Assembly: GCA_947503925.1 (NCBI GenBank) | Contig: CANNFQ010000011.1 | Location: forward strand, 1-64,000 | Direction of reading: 5' to 3' | DNA: 64,000 nt | Source: an uncultured Paracoccaceae bacterium | GTDB taxonomy: Bacteria > Pseudomonadota > Alphaproteobacteria > Rhodobacterales > Rhodobacteraceae | Shown here: positions 8,560 through 17,249 of the stretch, piece by piece | How the letters are laid out: each line of letters starts with the position of its first letter | Numbering within the stretch: the first letter of the stretch is position 1 | Position numbers and translations under genes: made by a program | The notes under the pieces: generated by a model | The model's input: only the letters and a program-made list of their open reading frames with translations | The model's database searches: none | Told to the model about the DNA's origin: nothing

Positions 8560-9516
8560 TTAGGTCGATGTCTTTCGAAAGAAGAAGGAAAACAAGCGGC
8601 CATCCGTCACGGCAAAACCCAAGCCAATGATGGTAAAACCAATCCACGCTTCCAGTCCCATTTTTTCGCCAAGGAACAAAACACCAAGTCCAATGGCGAA
8701 TGGTGGAATGAGCAAGGTGACCAGTAAAAGATTGGCGGCCCCAGCTCGTACTAGAATAGCAAAGTAGAGCACATAGGCTAGTGCGGTCGACAAAGCAGCC
8801 ATGCCAATCAGAGCGCCCCAAACGCTTGCAGAGAGTTCAAGATTTGGCGGGCCATCAAACACAAGGACAATTGGGATCATCAACAGAGTGCTACCGATCA
8901 ACATACCAAATGCGTTCATGAGTGGTGGTTGACCAGCAAGCGCAGTCTTGCCCCAAACACCAGCAAATGCGTAAGAGAGTGTTGCGCCAAGTATAGCAAG
9001 TTGAGCGAGATTGCTCGGGTTGAAGTCGGTCAACGCACTCGGACCCATGATGAAGGCCACCCCCGCGATGCCCAGAACAGCACCAATTATCTTTTTTGCA
9101 GTCAAAGGCTCATCGCGAAGCAATAGGCCCGCCACAACTGCTGCAAACATAGCAGTCGTCCCGTTGAGGATGGACGCCAACCCGCTCTCAATCTGCGTCT
9201 GCCCCCAGAATATCAGCGAGAACGGAATAGCGTTGTTGAGTGCACCCATCACTAGATAAGCTCCCCAAACTTTTGGGGAACGCGGAACGGAAATTCTTTT
9301 AAAGAGGACAATCAACGCCAGTATTGGCAATGCCCATATGACCCGGTGAAGGGTTATGGTGAGCGGCGGAACCTCACGCAGAGCAATCTCTCCAAAGAAA
9401 AACGAACCTCCCCAAACGGCTGCCAGCAGCAACAGCATGATCGTCGAATTCAAATCCAAGGTCAGCGAAGGAGTTTTGGTCATTTCAGATGATCTCAATG
9501 CACTGGTTGTTGCCAT
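8560..9516 (-). CDS. EamA/DMT-family transporter
   Basis: A 318-residue membrane protein with ten predicted helices in two EamA halves. The first repeat has LLLAAVWGGSFFFGEIALREVPP.T and the second ATLSYAFAGVWGKTAL...PP, the typical paired signature of drug/metabolite transporters that export or import small metabolites. The ATG at 9516 (MATTSALRSS) has AAGG six bases upstream; an ATG eleven codons further in (9483) is a possible alternative. Substrate is unknown. It has no obvious operon partner; the T4SS operon upstream on the same strand ends 180 bp before it. Confidence 0.85.
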   Translation of the reverse strand: MATTSALRSSEMTKTPSLTLDLNSTIMLLLLAAVWGGSFFFGEIALREVPPLTITLHRVIWALPILALIVLFKRISVPRSPKVWGAYLVMGALNNAIPFSLIFWGQTQIESGLASILNGTTAMFAAVVAGLLLRDEPLTAKKIIGAVLGIAGVAFIMGPSALTDFNPSNLAQLAILGATLSYAFAGVWGKTALAGQPPLMNAFGMLIGSTLLMIPIVLVFDGPPNLELSASVWGALIGMAALSTALAYVLYFAILVRAGAANLLLVTLLIPPFAIGLGVLFLGEKMGLEAWIGFTIIGLGFAVTDGRLFSFFFRKTST

Positions 9517-9696
9517 CTGATACCTTAGCCAACCCATGCAAGACGACCCGTTTCATGCGGATATGGACAAATCAACCCATTGTCCCGTTCAAGAGATAGG
9601 CATCCAAAGCAGACCTTGGCGCAGCCGCAGCGAATTGGTCCTTTGTCCGCCTTGGGTAAATCCATATCTGCCCGTGCGAACGTCAGGTCTTTAGGG

Positions 9697-10773
9697 CTAA
9701 CGCCGTCCCAGCCTTCCCAATCTAGCGAGTTGCGCCATCATTCGTGACCCTGTTCCGGTCGATGGATTATTCGCTGCGGGTGAAACCTGCGCCATGCCCG
9801 GCCTCTGCGGCATTTGTTGTGCGCCAAAGAACTGCCGCGCCCTAAGTGCTGCATATTCTGCCCCACTTGCTCCACCGACAAGGAAGCGATTGTAGGCCTG
9901 CTGGCTTCCCATGGCAGCACGGGCGAAGCCATAACTGCCAGCGAGCCCTCCCGACAACGCTGGCATCATGATGTTCCCGGAGATTGCGCGAACGATAAAT
10001 GGCGTCGCGATGATGAAGCCCTTGGCCATGAGGACCATCATGAAAAAGGGGATAAGCGCTCCGATATTCGTGGCCCCCTCGGGATCACCAAGCTCTCCAA
10101 TAAGCGCTGAGGACACCCCTGTGATCGTGGCAAACACGCCCGCGACAACGATCGGGTAGATCGCAAAAGAAACCAAAGCCGATAGCCAGCGGGCAAAGTA
10201 GTCTTTGGTGACGTCAAAGAGGGTGAGGAAGATCATCACAGGAGCGATCCCGATAAGCAGGGCGATCATCAAGCGGGAAGCGACAAGAATAAACGCTGCC
10301 AGCCCACCAAGGATCGAGAGCATCAAGACCCCGACGATGTCGAGCATCGCCCCGGCCATCCAGTTCAGCTCTGATCCTGCGGCATTGAGGTATTCACCGA
10401 GTTCGGAGATCAGTCGGTCAAATTCTTCCGCGAAGGTGCCGGATGGGCCCGGCGCACCACCGCCGACGGAGGCAACAAGAGCGCCGGCGATGCTGTCGAT
10501 CCCGTTCAGAATGGCTGACGAGAGGGCGTTGAACTGGACCCAATTGGTTGCAAATATCCCGATGAGTCCGATCTTCACCGCAAGCCAAAAGGCGGTGCGC
10601 CCGTCCATCGCCTTGTACTGATAAATCATGTTCAGGAAGACTAAAATCACGACCAGCGTCGTTCCAAGCACGAGCAGGGTGCCGACTGTCGCTGCCACCG
10701 AGCCGAACTGAGTCTCGGCGGCAGTGTCGAGGTAACCCTGAGATGTTTCAACGAAATATGTGACAACGCTCAT
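9697..10773 (-). CDS. virB6: VirB6-type inner-membrane T4SS protein
   Basis: A 358-residue polytopic inner-membrane protein of the TrbL/VirB6 family, part of the inner-membrane channel of a type IV secretion system. It shows the family layout: an N-terminal segment, about five to six helices (TLVVILVFLNMIYQY, LIGIFATNWVQF, GGLAAFILVASRLMIALLIGIAPVMIFL), the characteristic long loop around residues 85-135 and a polar C-terminal tail rich in A, G and Q. The FLTLF.VTKDYFARWLSALVSFAIYPIV region (positions about 183-210) is typical. It is the last gene of the T4SS operon rather than lying between virB5 and virB8 as in the Agrobacterium order. Confidence 0.88.
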   Translation of the reverse strand: MSVVTYFVETSQGYLDTAAETQFGSVAATVGTLLVLGTTLVVILVFLNMIYQYKAMDGRTAFWLAVKIGLIGIFATNWVQFNALSSAILNGIDSIAGALVASVGGGAPGPSGTFAEEFDRLISELGEYLNAAGSELNWMAGAMLDIVGVLMLSILGGLAAFILVASRLMIALLIGIAPVMIFLTLFDVTKDYFARWLSALVSFAIYPIVVAGVFATITGVSSALIGELGDPEGATNIGALIPFFMMVLMAKGFIIATPFIVRAISGNIMMPALSGGLAGSYGFARAAMGSQQAYNRFLVGGASGAEYAALRARQFFGAQQMPQRPGMAQVSPAANNPSTGTGSRMMAQLARLGRLGRR

Positions 10774-10785
10774 CTCTCAAAGACC

Positions 10786-11196
10786 TCACCAATTTCCAGC
10801 AGCTTCACAGATTGCCTTGGCTTCTGGGCGCAGATCGTTGGCGCGTCGGTTGTAAGTGTCTGAGGCGTCCAACATCTCCCATCGTTCCGCATCCGCGTAA
10901 TTGTCATAGAACGTGGTTACTGCTTCGTCCCAAGCCGGAAAGCGAATGGCGCAGGCGCACTCGCCCGTCGCAACAATACTTTCCATGCTCTGCGCACGAT
11001 AAATATCTTGTACCAGAACACGCTGATAGGCCTCGCGGAGCGGGATTTGCTGCATCCACTCGGGTTCAAGCGGTCGATCTGGGCAGATGTGGTAAACTCG
11101 CTCCATGCTTGGGATGAGATCATTCTCCGCAGATGAAGGTTGGGCAATAAGACCCAGCAACACCGCAGTGACGATAATGTGGGTCGTGAAACCCAT
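10786..11196 (-). CDS. Small secreted protein of the T4SS operon
   Basis: A 136-residue protein with a signal peptide (GFTTHIIVTAVLLGLIAQPSSA) and a mature part with paired cysteines (YHICPDRP, GECACAI, AICEAAGNW). The ATG at 11196 shares its A with the stop of the gene before it (TGATG); a GTG one codon earlier is an alternative. No known domain is recognised. Its place between the DUF4177-like gene and virB6 suggests a periplasmic accessory of the secretion machine, an inference from context only. Confidence 0.7.
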   Translation of the reverse strand: MGFTTHIIVTAVLLGLIAQPSSAENDLIPSMERVYHICPDRPLEPEWMQQIPLREAYQRVLVQDIYRAQSMESIVATGECACAIRFPAWDEAVTTFYDNYADAERWEMLDASDTYNRRANDLRPEAKAICEAAGNW

Positions 11197-11399
11197 CACG
11201 AGGTGACCTTAGACGGTTGATCATTTGTCATCTCACGCTTCAAAAACGCGGTATGCCCGATGTTGGCGAACTCAGAGCTGCTGATCGAAACGACGTCCCA
11301 GCCACCTGCGCCTTTGTCGTTGAGGGTGGCCTGCATCTCGATGAGCGCGGTTTTGCGATCCATTGGAAAGGAGAGGATTTCATATTCAAAGGTTTTCAT
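11196..11399 (-). CDS. DUF4177-like small protein
   Basis: A 67-residue protein starting MKTFEYEILSFPMD, with the pattern FEYEIL ... LNDKGAGGWDVVSISSSE ... TAFLKRE that is typical of the DUF4177 family (a compact alpha/beta domain, function unknown). It overlaps the virB11 stop by four bases (ATGA), so translation is coupled to virB11. Its role in the T4SS is not known. Confidence 0.7.
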   Translation of the reverse strand: MKTFEYEILSFPMDRKTALIEMQATLNDKGAGGWDVVSISSSEFANIGHTAFLKREMTNDQPSKVTS

Positions 11400-12382
11400 C
11401 GGGAAGCTCCGATCTCGGTTGCGCCGGGGAGGTAGAATTCGGTGATGCCGCGCCTGCCGTCGTGACGTCCGGCCTGGATGATCACATCGATGGAATTTTT
11501 GATGTACCGGATCATGTCGGCATAGGTCACCGGGATCTCGGTCTTGAGCGCGGCGATGGCCAGACGCTGTACGGCAAGTTGCGGGGTTTCGGCATGCAGC
11601 GTGGTCATGGACCCGCCATGGCCTGTGTTGATCGCTTCGAGGAAGGTCATGGCCTCCTTTCCGCGCACCTCGCCCAGGATGATCCGGTCTGGGCGCATCC
11701 GCAGCGTTGCAGTGAGCAGAACGTCTGCCGTTTGGTATTTCGCATCGCGATTGGCGATGAGGGTCACGGCATTTGGCTGGGTCGGCAGCAGCTCGGCGGC
11801 TTCCTCGATCGTGACGATGCGTTCCTCTGATGGCACGTGAGAGAGGATCTTGCGCGCGGCGACGGTCTTACCGGTGGAGGTGCCACCCGAGACGATCATG
11901 TTGAGCTTGTTGTCGACGCAGAAGGCCAGGGCATCGTCGATCACGCCTGCCGCCACGACCTCGCGCAGTTCCCGGGTTTTCTCGAGGCGGAGTTCTTCCA
12001 GTTTGCGCTCCTTGCCATAGAGGAAATCGAGCGCGATTCCTTCAAGCGGCAGGCTCGAGAAAAACCGCAGGCTGATCGACATGGCCGAGAGCACAGCTGG
12101 CGGGGTGATGACCTGCGCGCGGATCGGTCGTTCCTTGTAGGTGATGGAGACCGAGACGATCGGCCTGTCCTTGCTCATCGTGGTGTTGGCGGAAGAGGCG
12201 ATCTGGTTGCCGAGGTCTTTGACTTCTGTTGCGGTCAGCGCCTGGTTCAGATTTCGCATGAAGTGATCGCCCTGGAATTCTCCCCAGCAGCTGCCATCGG
12301 GATTGATACAGATCTCGATGACATCGTCGCGGGCGGCGGCTTCAATCCGATCAAGCGAGGTTTCGAGATAGCTCAGCGACAT
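11396..12382 (-). CDS. virB11: VirB11-type ATPase
   Basis: A 328-residue cytoplasmic hexameric ATPase that powers pilus assembly and substrate transfer. The N-terminal domain (EICINPDGSCWGEFQGD) is followed by the Walker A GGTSTGKT near residues 165-172, an Asp box (RIVTIEEAAEL), Walker B within RIILGEVRGKEAMTFLEA, and the His box GHGGSMTTLHAETP. Length is usual for VirB11. The start at 12382 follows the virB10 stop by four bases. Confidence 0.95.
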   Translation of the reverse strand: MSLSYLETSLDRIEAAARDDVIEICINPDGSCWGEFQGDHFMRNLNQALTATEVKDLGNQIASSANTTMSKDRPIVSVSITYKERPIRAQVITPPAVLSAMSISLRFFSSLPLEGIALDFLYGKERKLEELRLEKTRELREVVAAGVIDDALAFCVDNKLNMIVSGGTSTGKTVAARKILSHVPSEERIVTIEEAAELLPTQPNAVTLIANRDAKYQTADVLLTATLRMRPDRIILGEVRGKEAMTFLEAINTGHGGSMTTLHAETPQLAVQRLAIAALKTEIPVTYADMIRYIKNSIDVIIQAGRHDGRRGITEFYLPGATEIGASR

Positions 12383-12386
12383 GGCT

Positions 12387-13766
12387 TCAAAAGATCTCCA
12401 GATCGCGGTCGACCATCACCGTCACACGGGCCCCCTGGTCGACATAGATCACCGGACCGATGGAGAGATAGTCACCAATCACACTGTCCGTTGCATCGGC
12501 CAGATCATCGCCCACGTCTTCGAGCACGTCCGCCGCGGTTTCATCCTGGACGTTTGCGGCGGCAGCACTTGGTGCGGCGGATATCAGCGAAATCAGCGCT
12601 GCCGAGCCGAAGCGCTCATCAAACCGCGTGTCGACAAAACCCGTGACGCCGGAACGACCCAGTTCATCGCCCCCGAAGGAGCTGATCTGGATAGTTTGAT
12701 TGTCAGGCAGGATGACCCGGTCCCAGGCGATCGTGACCCGGCGCTGCGCAATATCGACGCCGGATCGATAGCGCCCGATGAGACGGGACCCACGCGGGAT
12801 AAGGAGACGGCTACCATCAAAACTGAAGACATCTTCGGAGACAACGGCCCGGGTCTGGCCGGGTAGGGAGCTGTCAAGAGCGGTTTCCATGACAGCCTGA
12901 ATCATCGTGCCCTGAGTGATGGTGTTGGACGGGTTGGCGATGACCTCTGCTTGCGTCACAGAAGTGGGCAACGCGCCGTTCAGCACAAAATCCGTCACCT
13001 CGCCAAAAGTGCGTTCGGTCAAAGCCGTTTCATTCGCTCCGGAGGTACCGCCAAAGGCGATAGTGGGCGAGGTGATGCGGCGCTCCTGAAACGCACGTTC
13101 CTCTGCCGCGCGGCGTTCAAGTTCCGCCAGCCGTCTTGCTTCCTCCTCGCGGCGGAGCCGTTCTTGTTCCCGCGCGCGCAATTCGTCCTCGGTGGGACCG
13201 ATGGGTGCCGGAAGGGGGCGGTTCGCCTCGAGCTGCGCGAGTTCGAGGTCCATGCGGAGTTGCTCCAGCTCGCGATCGCGCGCCGTGAGCTCGTCGCGAA
13301 ACTGCTGTTGCGCGGCTTCTGACGCAGTTTGCAGCGCCGCGATCTGGGCTGTCAGCGCATCGATGGCTTCGGCGGCAGCCGTGTCTTCCTCCACGACAGG
13401 TTCGGGCGCGTTGCGCAATTCCTCGATTTGAGCCTGAAGGGCGGTGAGCTGCGCCAGAAGCTCGGCGTTCGGTTCCACCGGGTCCGGTGCGACCAAAACC
13501 ACTTCGGGTTCAGGCGGGGGGAGGGTTTCAATGGCACCAAACCCGTCGCCTTCGTTTTGGAATACGTCTGGCGTGGCTGTGGGCAGGGCTTCTTCTTCCT
13601 CGGGTTGGGAGAGCAGATAGAGCAATGAACCGCCGGCACCGATCACGAGGACGACGACCAATGCGAGCAGCGGTGAGCGCCGCGAGGCAGGGGGCGATGC
13701 TGCGCCTTTGCCCTTCTCGAGAGCAGCGAGACGCTTTTCGAGGCCGGTGTTTCCGGTTTCGCTCAT
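12387..13766 (-). CDS. virB10: VirB10-type T4SS scaffold protein
   Basis: A 459-residue protein spanning inner and outer membranes. The start MSETGNTGLEKRLAALEKG at 13766 overlaps the virB9 stop by four bases (ATGA); the longer open frame lies wholly inside virB9. A short cytoplasmic N-terminus is followed by one helix (SPLLALVVVLVIGAGGSLLYLL, residues about 32-53), a long coiled-coil/proline-rich periplasmic stretch (residues 90-250) and a C-terminal TrbI/VirB10 domain with LIPRGSRLIGRYRSGVDIAQRRV and RVTVMVDRDLEIF. The QARVTVMVDRDL end is diagnostic. Confidence 0.93.
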   Translation of the reverse strand: MSETGNTGLEKRLAALEKGKGAASPPASRRSPLLALVVVLVIGAGGSLLYLLSQPEEEEALPTATPDVFQNEGDGFGAIETLPPPEPEVVLVAPDPVEPNAELLAQLTALQAQIEELRNAPEPVVEEDTAAAEAIDALTAQIAALQTASEAAQQQFRDELTARDRELEQLRMDLELAQLEANRPLPAPIGPTEDELRAREQERLRREEEARRLAELERRAAEERAFQERRITSPTIAFGGTSGANETALTERTFGEVTDFVLNGALPTSVTQAEVIANPSNTITQGTMIQAVMETALDSSLPGQTRAVVSEDVFSFDGSRLLIPRGSRLIGRYRSGVDIAQRRVTIAWDRVILPDNQTIQISSFGGDELGRSGVTGFVDTRFDERFGSAALISLISAAPSAAAANVQDETAADVLEDVGDDLADATDSVIGDYLSIGPVIYVDQGARVTVMVDRDLEIF

Positions 13767-14458
13767 GAGCCTATCCCCGTAGGCGGTGTTGCCTCGATGC
13801 AAACGACCTCTTCCCCGATCCGCAGAACCCATTGCCGGTTCACCCCGGAGACCCGGATGACGCCGTCCACGGTGGCTTGCGTGTTGACCGTCCGCTCGCG
13901 GCCATTCGTGTAGCGAAAGATCGCGGGAACAGGCGCGTTTCTTGGAAACGCGAAATACGTAAAAGTCCCGTCATCCCAGATACGAGTTGGCGTGAACTCG
14001 GTCCGCGCGCTGGCCTCGTAATTGTAGTTTGGCGCCTGGGCCGCGATGGCACGCGTGGGACGGCTGTTGTCCTCGGGATAGCGGAACTGGACCACGTAAA
14101 AGGTCGGGCTGCGGGTTTCCTGAACGTTGAAGTAATAGCTGCGACGGTTGGTATAGACCGTGACATTAGTATGGACACCGCGCGCGACGGGCTTGATCGC
14201 GAAGGCCTGCCCGCCCGGCACACCGTCGATCTCGAAGCCCTCCGTGTCACCGGCGATGATCGAGCGAATGCTCTCGCCCTCACCAAATTCCACGGTGGTC
14301 ACGTGGGTGAGCGAGACATTGAGCCGGTAGACTTGGCCCTCTTGATAGGTGGCCAAGCGTACGCGATTGTCGTTGGGACCACCGCGCGGGATGGCTTCAG
14401 CGAAGGCGAGGCCGGGCAGCAGCACCAGCACTATTGTTAAGAGGGCCTTCTTTAGCAA
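13763..14458 (-). CDS. virB9: VirB9-type T4SS outer-membrane-complex protein, TTG start
   Basis: A 231-residue periplasmic core-complex protein. I place the start at the TTG at 14458 (LLKKALLTIVLVLLPGLAFAEA read from Met), because a GGAGAA lies five bases upstream, the TTG comes one base after the virB8 stop, and this gives a correct signal peptide; the longer frame starts inside virB8. The N-terminal VirB9 domain (NDNRVRLATYQEGQVYRLNVSLTHVTTVEFGEGE) and the C-terminal domain (RTEFTPTRIWDDGTFTYFAFPRNAPVPAIF) are typical, as is the FAF/F..P strand that binds VirB7. Confidence 0.92.
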   Translation of the reverse strand: MLKKALLTIVLVLLPGLAFAEAIPRGGPNDNRVRLATYQEGQVYRLNVSLTHVTTVEFGEGESIRSIIAGDTEGFEIDGVPGGQAFAIKPVARGVHTNVTVYTNRRSYYFNVQETRSPTFYVVQFRYPEDNSRPTRAIAAQAPNYNYEASARTEFTPTRIWDDGTFTYFAFPRNAPVPAIFRYTNGRERTVNTQATVDGVIRVSGVNRQWVLRIGEEVVCIEATPPTGIGS

Positions 14459-14459
14459 A

Positions 14460-15113
14460 CTAGTTCTCCAATCTGTCGGAGCGGATGGAATATTCGAGCA
14501 CGGTGAAGCCGAACGGGTTGGTCCAGACCTCGTCGATGGAGCGGCGGGTCTCGGGGCGGAACTCGAAGAGAAGCGTGGCGGTGAAGAGCCCGGTCTGGAC
14601 GCCATTGATGGATGTCAGGCGCTTGCGCAGGCGGACCGTGGCGCGGTTCGTTCCGATGCGATTGATGCTGAGGATTTCCACATCGAGCCGGGCATTCGGG
14701 CCATAGACCGTGGGTGGGTAGTTCTCGTTGGCGCTGTTCCAGATCTGGCGCAACCCGCCCTCGGCGGCCCCGTCCGACCGGCGCAAAACGCCGCGAATGC
14801 GCAGATCATTGTCGAGCTGGTTGTAGACCTCGCGGTCGATCACGTAGCGGAAGACCTCCGCCTCGATGATGGCCTGGTTGGCTGTGACTGATGTCGCGCC
14901 CACCGAAGCCTCGGGCAGGGCAAAGCCGGTGGTGGGATCATAGGGCACGACCACAGGCGGCGGATCGACATCGAAAATTGCGACAGCCGCCGCGCTAAGG
15001 CATCCGAGAATGCCGAAGATGAGCCCGATGAGCCCAAGGTGCTGCCAGAGACGCTCGCGGCGCAGGGCACCATAGACCAGCTCTTCTTCGATAACTTCCT
15101 GTTCAGTAGCCAC
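14460..15113 (-). CDS. virB8: VirB8-type T4SS protein
   Basis: A 217-residue bitopic inner-membrane protein. A short cytoplasmic N-terminus with acidic residues is followed by a helix (GLIGLIFGILGCLSAAAVAIF, residues about 27-47) and the periplasmic NTF2-like VirB8 domain, with EAEVFRYVIDREVYN and RLTSINGVQTGLFTATLLFEFRP...NPFGFTVLEYSI. The NPxGF-type turn near the end is characteristic. It nucleates assembly of the inner-membrane complex in known systems. Confidence 0.92.
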   Translation of the reverse strand: MATEQEVIEEELVYGALRRERLWQHLGLIGLIFGILGCLSAAAVAIFDVDPPPVVVPYDPTTGFALPEASVGATSVTANQAIIEAEVFRYVIDREVYNQLDNDLRIRGVLRRSDGAAEGGLRQIWNSANENYPPTVYGPNARLDVEILSINRIGTNRATVRLRKRLTSINGVQTGLFTATLLFEFRPETRRSIDEVWTNPFGFTVLEYSIRSDRLEN

Positions 15114-15128
15114 GCGTCACACCTCACG

Positions 15129-15941
15129 TCAGTCCGCACGCAACTCGGGCAGGGTGAAATCCATGAAGCGCTGTTCCTCGGCGATGGTGGCGGCATCGAT
15201 CACACCACCGGTGCCGTCGCCCACCGTTTGCACCGCTTCGAGCTGCCACATGGCGACGAGCGCGATCGCCAGTTCCGCCGTGACACGCGTGTTGAGATCG
15301 ATGCTTTCCTTGAGTTCGTCCATGTCATCGATCAGCCCGACGAGGCGGTCGACGCGCTCCAGCGATTGGCCGGCATCTTCGTAGCTGTTTTGGGCGGCGG
15401 CAGAGATCAGCGCGCCGGTTGTGGCTTGGGTTGCCACTCGGTTCGCGCCCGGATTGCCGCTCGTGGCCATTTCCGAGAGGGTGTCGTCATCAAATCCGAG
15501 ATCAGCCAGCACCCGGTCCATCTGGGTTTCGATCTCGCCCGCGCCGGAACCGGAGAGGCCTGAGAAATCCCCCGTCTTGATCGCCTCAATGGTGGCGAGG
15601 ATATCCCCAAACTCCTGGTCGAGCAGACCGTTCAGTTCGTCTTCCATCTCGGTGCGGATGATCTCTGGAAGCTCGGCGAGACGGGTGAGGGCTTCATATG
15701 TCCGTTGCAGCTCCGCGAGTTGGTTCGTGAGTGTTGCAAGCTGTTCGCGGAGCTGCGTCAGCTGCTCGTTTTGCAGGATCTCGTCCTCGATCATCTGCCG
15801 GAGCTGCTGGATATTTTGCGCAATGTTCTGGGTGTCGACGACGGGTACGCCTTGCGCAAGGGCAGGGGACAGGGTGCCGAGATGCAGACCGATCCCAAGC
15901 GTCGTGGCCAAGGCCGTTCTCATGAGTAAATGTCCCATCAT
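15129..15941 (-). CDS. virB5: VirB5-type minor pilus protein
   Basis: A 270-residue exported protein with signal peptide (MRTALATTLGIGLHLGTLSPALA) and long helices rich in Q, E and L (residues 35-90), the usual look of VirB5/TrbJ proteins that cap the pilus. GGAG lies five bases before the ATG at 15941, which overlaps the stop of the upstream transglycosylase. The C-terminal about 60 residues (KESIDLNT..TAEL......QLEAVQT ... EEQRFMDFTLPEL) closely resemble the C-terminus of that transglycosylase, a shared module discussed in the findings. Confidence 0.82.
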   Translation of the reverse strand: MMGHLLMRTALATTLGIGLHLGTLSPALAQGVPVVDTQNIAQNIQQLRQMIEDEILQNEQLTQLREQLATLTNQLAELQRTYEALTRLAELPEIIRTEMEDELNGLLDQEFGDILATIEAIKTGDFSGLSGSGAGEIETQMDRVLADLGFDDDTLSEMATSGNPGANRVATQATTGALISAAAQNSYEDAGQSLERVDRLVGLIDDMDELKESIDLNTRVTAELAIALVAMWQLEAVQTVGDGTGGVIDAATIAEEQRFMDFTLPELRAD

Positions 15942-17092
15942 TCAATCTCCCTGATCGTAAAATCCATGAACGCCCCCTCGGCCATGCGGGCGCTGGCTTG
16001 TGCCAATTCCTCGGCGGAGAGCACGCGGGTACGCGCCGCCTGAAGTCGAATACGCGCGGCGACGAGGCGCACGAGTTCGGCGCGGGCATAGGTGTTGAGC
16101 GCGATGCTCTCCTGCACATCTTCGGTCTCGGGAATCCGCTCGACGATGTCTTGGATGCGTAGGGCGGCTTGTCTGATCGCGGCGGGCGCGTTGTTTCCAT
16201 AGAAGGCCGCGCCATGCCCGGTGATCGAAAGGTTGGCATTGGCCAGCAGAGCGGGGTCGATCGTGCCGAGCGCTTCGATCCCACCGATGCGGTTCAGATA
16301 GAGGTTGTACCGTTCGGGGATGACCTGAACGTAGTGCTGGGTCTCGGTGAAGGGCGGCACCCCACCATATTCGAAGACGCGGCCGGGCCCGGCGTTGTAA
16401 GCTGCGAGCGCGTTGATGATATTGCCGTTGAAGGTGTTGAGTTGCGTTGCGAGATAACGCGCACCGCCATGCACCTGCAGGTAGGGGCTGTCGTAGTATT
16501 CCGGGTTGATGCCGAGATCGCTGGCGGTGCCGGGCATGATCTGGGTAAGGCCGAAGGCCCCGACAGGAGAGCGGGCGCCAATCGTAAAGCGGCTTTCCTG
16601 CCAGATAAGTGCCTGCAGCAGGGCCCGCCACTGAACCGGGGAGAGGCCCGCGCGGCCAACTCCCGCAAAGCCGCTCGTCTCCTGGGCAACGCGGATGATG
16701 AGCTGCTCGATGTTCTCGGCGGCGTCGCCGAACATCTGCGCGCCGCCGGGATTAGGGTCTATGGCGGCATTGCCATAGACCGCCTCGACTGACCGGGCCG
16801 TATCCCCGCTGCCGCTTTCCAGCCCCGAGACCATGGCCGGCAAGCCCTGACCGCCGAAGCTGGTCTGGGTATCGAGGATGCGTTGCAGGGTTTCCAGCTG
16901 CTCCCGTTCGATCTCGGCAATGAGTTCGCGCGCGGCAAGTTTGTCGGCCTGAATCGCGAGGTCGGCTTCGCGATCACCCGTTTCGACGATGTCGCGCGTG
17001 GTCAGCCCGCTGTCATTGGTCGGCACACCTTGAGGCAAGGCGAGACCGGGCAGCAGGCAAAGGGCCAGGATATGAGGCAGCCTAGACGTCAA
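15938..17092 (-). CDS. Lytic transglycosylase (VirB1-like) with VirB5-like C-terminal module, TTG start
   Basis: A 384-residue periplasmic peptidoglycan lytic enzyme. The TTG at 17092 is chosen as start (GGAGGG five bases upstream, giving a signal peptide TSRLPHILALCLLPGLALP); an ATG at 17140 would lie deep inside the preceding lipoprotein gene. After a helical N-terminal part (IEREQLETLQRILDTQTSFGGQGLP) comes the SLT domain: ALIWQESRF with the catalytic Glu, [45 protein letters not shown]. The last 60 residues copy the end of VirB5. It is the second transglycosylase of the operon. Confidence 0.88.
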   Translation of the reverse strand: MTSRLPHILALCLLPGLALPQGVPTNDSGLTTRDIVETGDREADLAIQADKLAARELIAEIEREQLETLQRILDTQTSFGGQGLPAMVSGLESGSGDTARSVEAVYGNAAIDPNPGGAQMFGDAAENIEQLIIRVAQETSGFAGVGRAGLSPVQWRALLQALIWQESRFTIGARSPVGAFGLTQIMPGTASDLGINPEYYDSPYLQVHGGARYLATQLNTFNGNIINALAAYNAGPGRVFEYGGVPPFTETQHYVQVIPERYNLYLNRIGGIEALGTIDPALLANANLSITGHGAAFYGNNAPAAIRQAALRIQDIVERIPETEDVQESIALNTYARAELVRLVAARIRLQAARTRVLSAEELAQASARMAEGAFMDFTIREIE

Positions 17093-17249
17093 TGTCGCCC
17101 TCCGGCGCGCCGAGGGGCGTGAAAGTGCAATCCGGCGCAACAGGGGCTGTCGAGGCGAGGAAGGTAAAGCAATTGGCCTGCGGTTCTTGGTACTGGGCGC
17201 AGGAAGCTAAAGCGCAAAGCGCGGCGAGAAGAACTAGAATGCGGGTCAT
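17082..17249 (-). CDS. VirB7-like small lipoprotein
   Basis: A 55-residue protein starting MTRILVLLAALCALASCAQ, a lipoprotein signal with lipobox LASC and lipidated Cys17. The mature part has two further cysteines (ANCFTF, APDCTF). The ATG at 17249 overlaps the virB4 stop by four bases (ATGA) with GGAGGA upstream, and its 3' end overlaps the next gene by 11 bases. Size, lipobox and place between virB4 and the virB5 region fit a VirB7 that anchors VirB9 in the outer membrane; sequence alone cannot prove homology because VirB7 proteins are too small and diverse. Confidence 0.75.
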   Translation of the reverse strand: MTRILVLLAALCALASCAQYQEPQANCFTFLASTAPVAPDCTFTPLGAPEGDIDV

